Positions 63,538 through 64,000 of a stretch of 64,000 bases of DNA are shown piece by piece. The notes beneath the pieces were generated by a model, which saw only the letters and a program-made list of their open reading frames with translations, ran no database searches and was not told the origin of the DNA. The DNA comes from Acetobacterium sp965140355 (GTDB taxonomy: Bacteria > Bacillota > Clostridia > Eubacteriales > Eubacteriaceae), in contig OZ223195.1 in the NCBI GenBank assembly GCA_965140355.1, positions 62,001 through 126,000 on the forward strand. Reading direction: 5' to 3'. The translations under genes and the position numbers were made by a program. How positions within the stretch are numbered: position 1 is the stretch's first letter; every line of letters starts with the position of its first letter.

Positions 63538-64000
63538 ATGTTTCAGGAAATTAGTTCTAAAAATAATGAACAACTTAAATATCTACGAAAGCTAAGCAAT
63601 AAATCTTTCCGTGATCGTGAAAATGTTTTTTGTATTGAGGGCACTAAATTATTTCTGGAAGCTGTAACGAGCAGGCAACATTTTTTACAAGTTTTTATTA
63701 CTAAAGAATGGCTTGAAGGGAATGCCGGTTCAAATGATTATTATTTAAATCAATTAGCGTCTAAAGAAGTAAGCGTTCAGATATTATCGGAAGCACTTTT
63801 ATCATCAGTTTCCAGGTTGCAGCAACCTGAAGGTATTATCTGTATTTTGAATAAGCTAACCGTTGAAAATAGAACGTTCCAGCGCTACATTCTATTAGAT
63901 GATATACAAGATCCTTATAATGTTGGAACGATTATTCGAACCGCCGATGCAGCGGGCTTTGATGGTGTTGTCACTTCATTAAAGACAGCGGATATCTACA
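63538..64000 (+). CDS. SpoU-family RNA 2'-O-ribose methyltransferase (3' truncated by window)
   Basis: An open frame from ATG 63538 to the end of the window (154 codons). The N-terminal part, EISSKNNEQLKYLRKLSNKSFR, resembles the substrate-binding domain. The final part has DDIQDPYNVGTIIRTADAAGF, which is motif 1 of the SPOUT (TrmH) fold. It methylates a ribose in rRNA or tRNA with S-adenosylmethionine. It begins two bases after ktrA. Only the N-terminal half is visible. Confidence 0.88.
   Translation, partial: MFQEISSKNNEQLKYLRKLSNKSFRDRENVFCIEGTKLFLEAVTSRQHFLQVFITKEWLEGNAGSNDYYLNQLASKEVSVQILSEALLSSVSRLQQPEGIICILNKLTVENRTFQRYILLDDIQDPYNVGTIIRTADAAGFDGVVTSLKTADIY

Noticed and set aside
1..64000. 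CRISPR arrays, tRNA or rRNA genes
   Set aside because: No regularly spaced direct repeats and no tRNA or rRNA signatures were noticed; a tRNA scan would settle the tRNA question.

Overview
The window looks like part of the chromosome of a low-GC, strictly anaerobic Gram-positive bacterium (Clostridia). The gene content fits an acetogen-like member of the Eubacteriaceae such as Acetobacterium; the genus is an inference, because no rRNA or other marker is present. Supporting signs are AT-rich DNA, AGGAGG-type ribosome binding sites, frequent TTG/GTG starts, T-box leaders, an L27 protein with a cleavable N-terminal extension next to its Prp protease, class B sortase, lipoprotein signals and an AUU-type start for infC. 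No tRNA, rRNA, CRISPR array or prophage was seen.

Layout. 1-6.3 kb: end of an unknown gene, a DEAD-box RNA helicase behind a structured leader, a response regulator-CheX fusion plus a second CheX, and a large poly-HAMP chemoreceptor. 6.7-14.1 kb: a GNAT acetyltransferase, then a complete tryptophan operon trpEGDCFBA behind a Trp (UGG) T-box. 14.3-16.5 kb: PTS-type dihydroxyacetone kinase dhaKLM. 16.6-21.3 kb: an unknown protein, a bacteriohemerythrin, a membrane-anchored MORN protein and two tandem EAL-HDOD paralogues. 21.42-24.03 kb: an intact IS66-type element with inverted ends and a perfect 8-bp target duplication. 24.0-30.3 kb: Ca/Na exchanger, VOC protein, a symporter with an N-terminal regulatory-looking domain, a cysteine-cluster protein, and a marR-MATE efflux unit whose promoter predicts a leaderless mRNA. 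30.5-33.6 kb: V4R sensor, diguanylate cyclase and an exported acetolactate decarboxylase. 33.7-43.4 kb: flavin/PNPOx proteins, ilvE, DUF445 protein, OFA-family MFS carrier, an orphan LolD-type ATPase coupled to a protein-kinase-like gene, a half-size EamA protein, and the TIGR03960/TIGR03936 radical SAM pair.

43.4-44.3 kb is an 849-base gap that appears to encode a free-standing structured RNA of about 530 nt with its own promoter and terminator; it is the strongest candidate for something undescribed. Then come an AGCS symporter and a class B sortase, and the housekeeping cluster rplU-prp-rpmA-obgE-yhbY-nadD-yqeK-rsfS, ychF, a DUF4080 radical SAM protein, thrS behind a Thr (ACC) T-box, and a TrpXYZ-type ABC transporter behind a T-box whose specifier reads UAC (tyrosine). 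The window closes with infC-rpmI-rplT behind an attenuator, the K+ uptake pair ktrB-ktrA, and the start of a SpoU-family rRNA methyltransferase cut by the window edge.

Functional themes: amino-acid economy sensed through uncharged tRNA (three T-boxes), c-di-GMP and chemotaxis signalling (four c-di-GMP or chemotaxis loci), and ribosome synthesis with RNA-level control (L21 leader, infC leader). Start sites were chosen by Shine-Dalgarno spacing and family alignment, so several CDS are shorter than the longest open frame.
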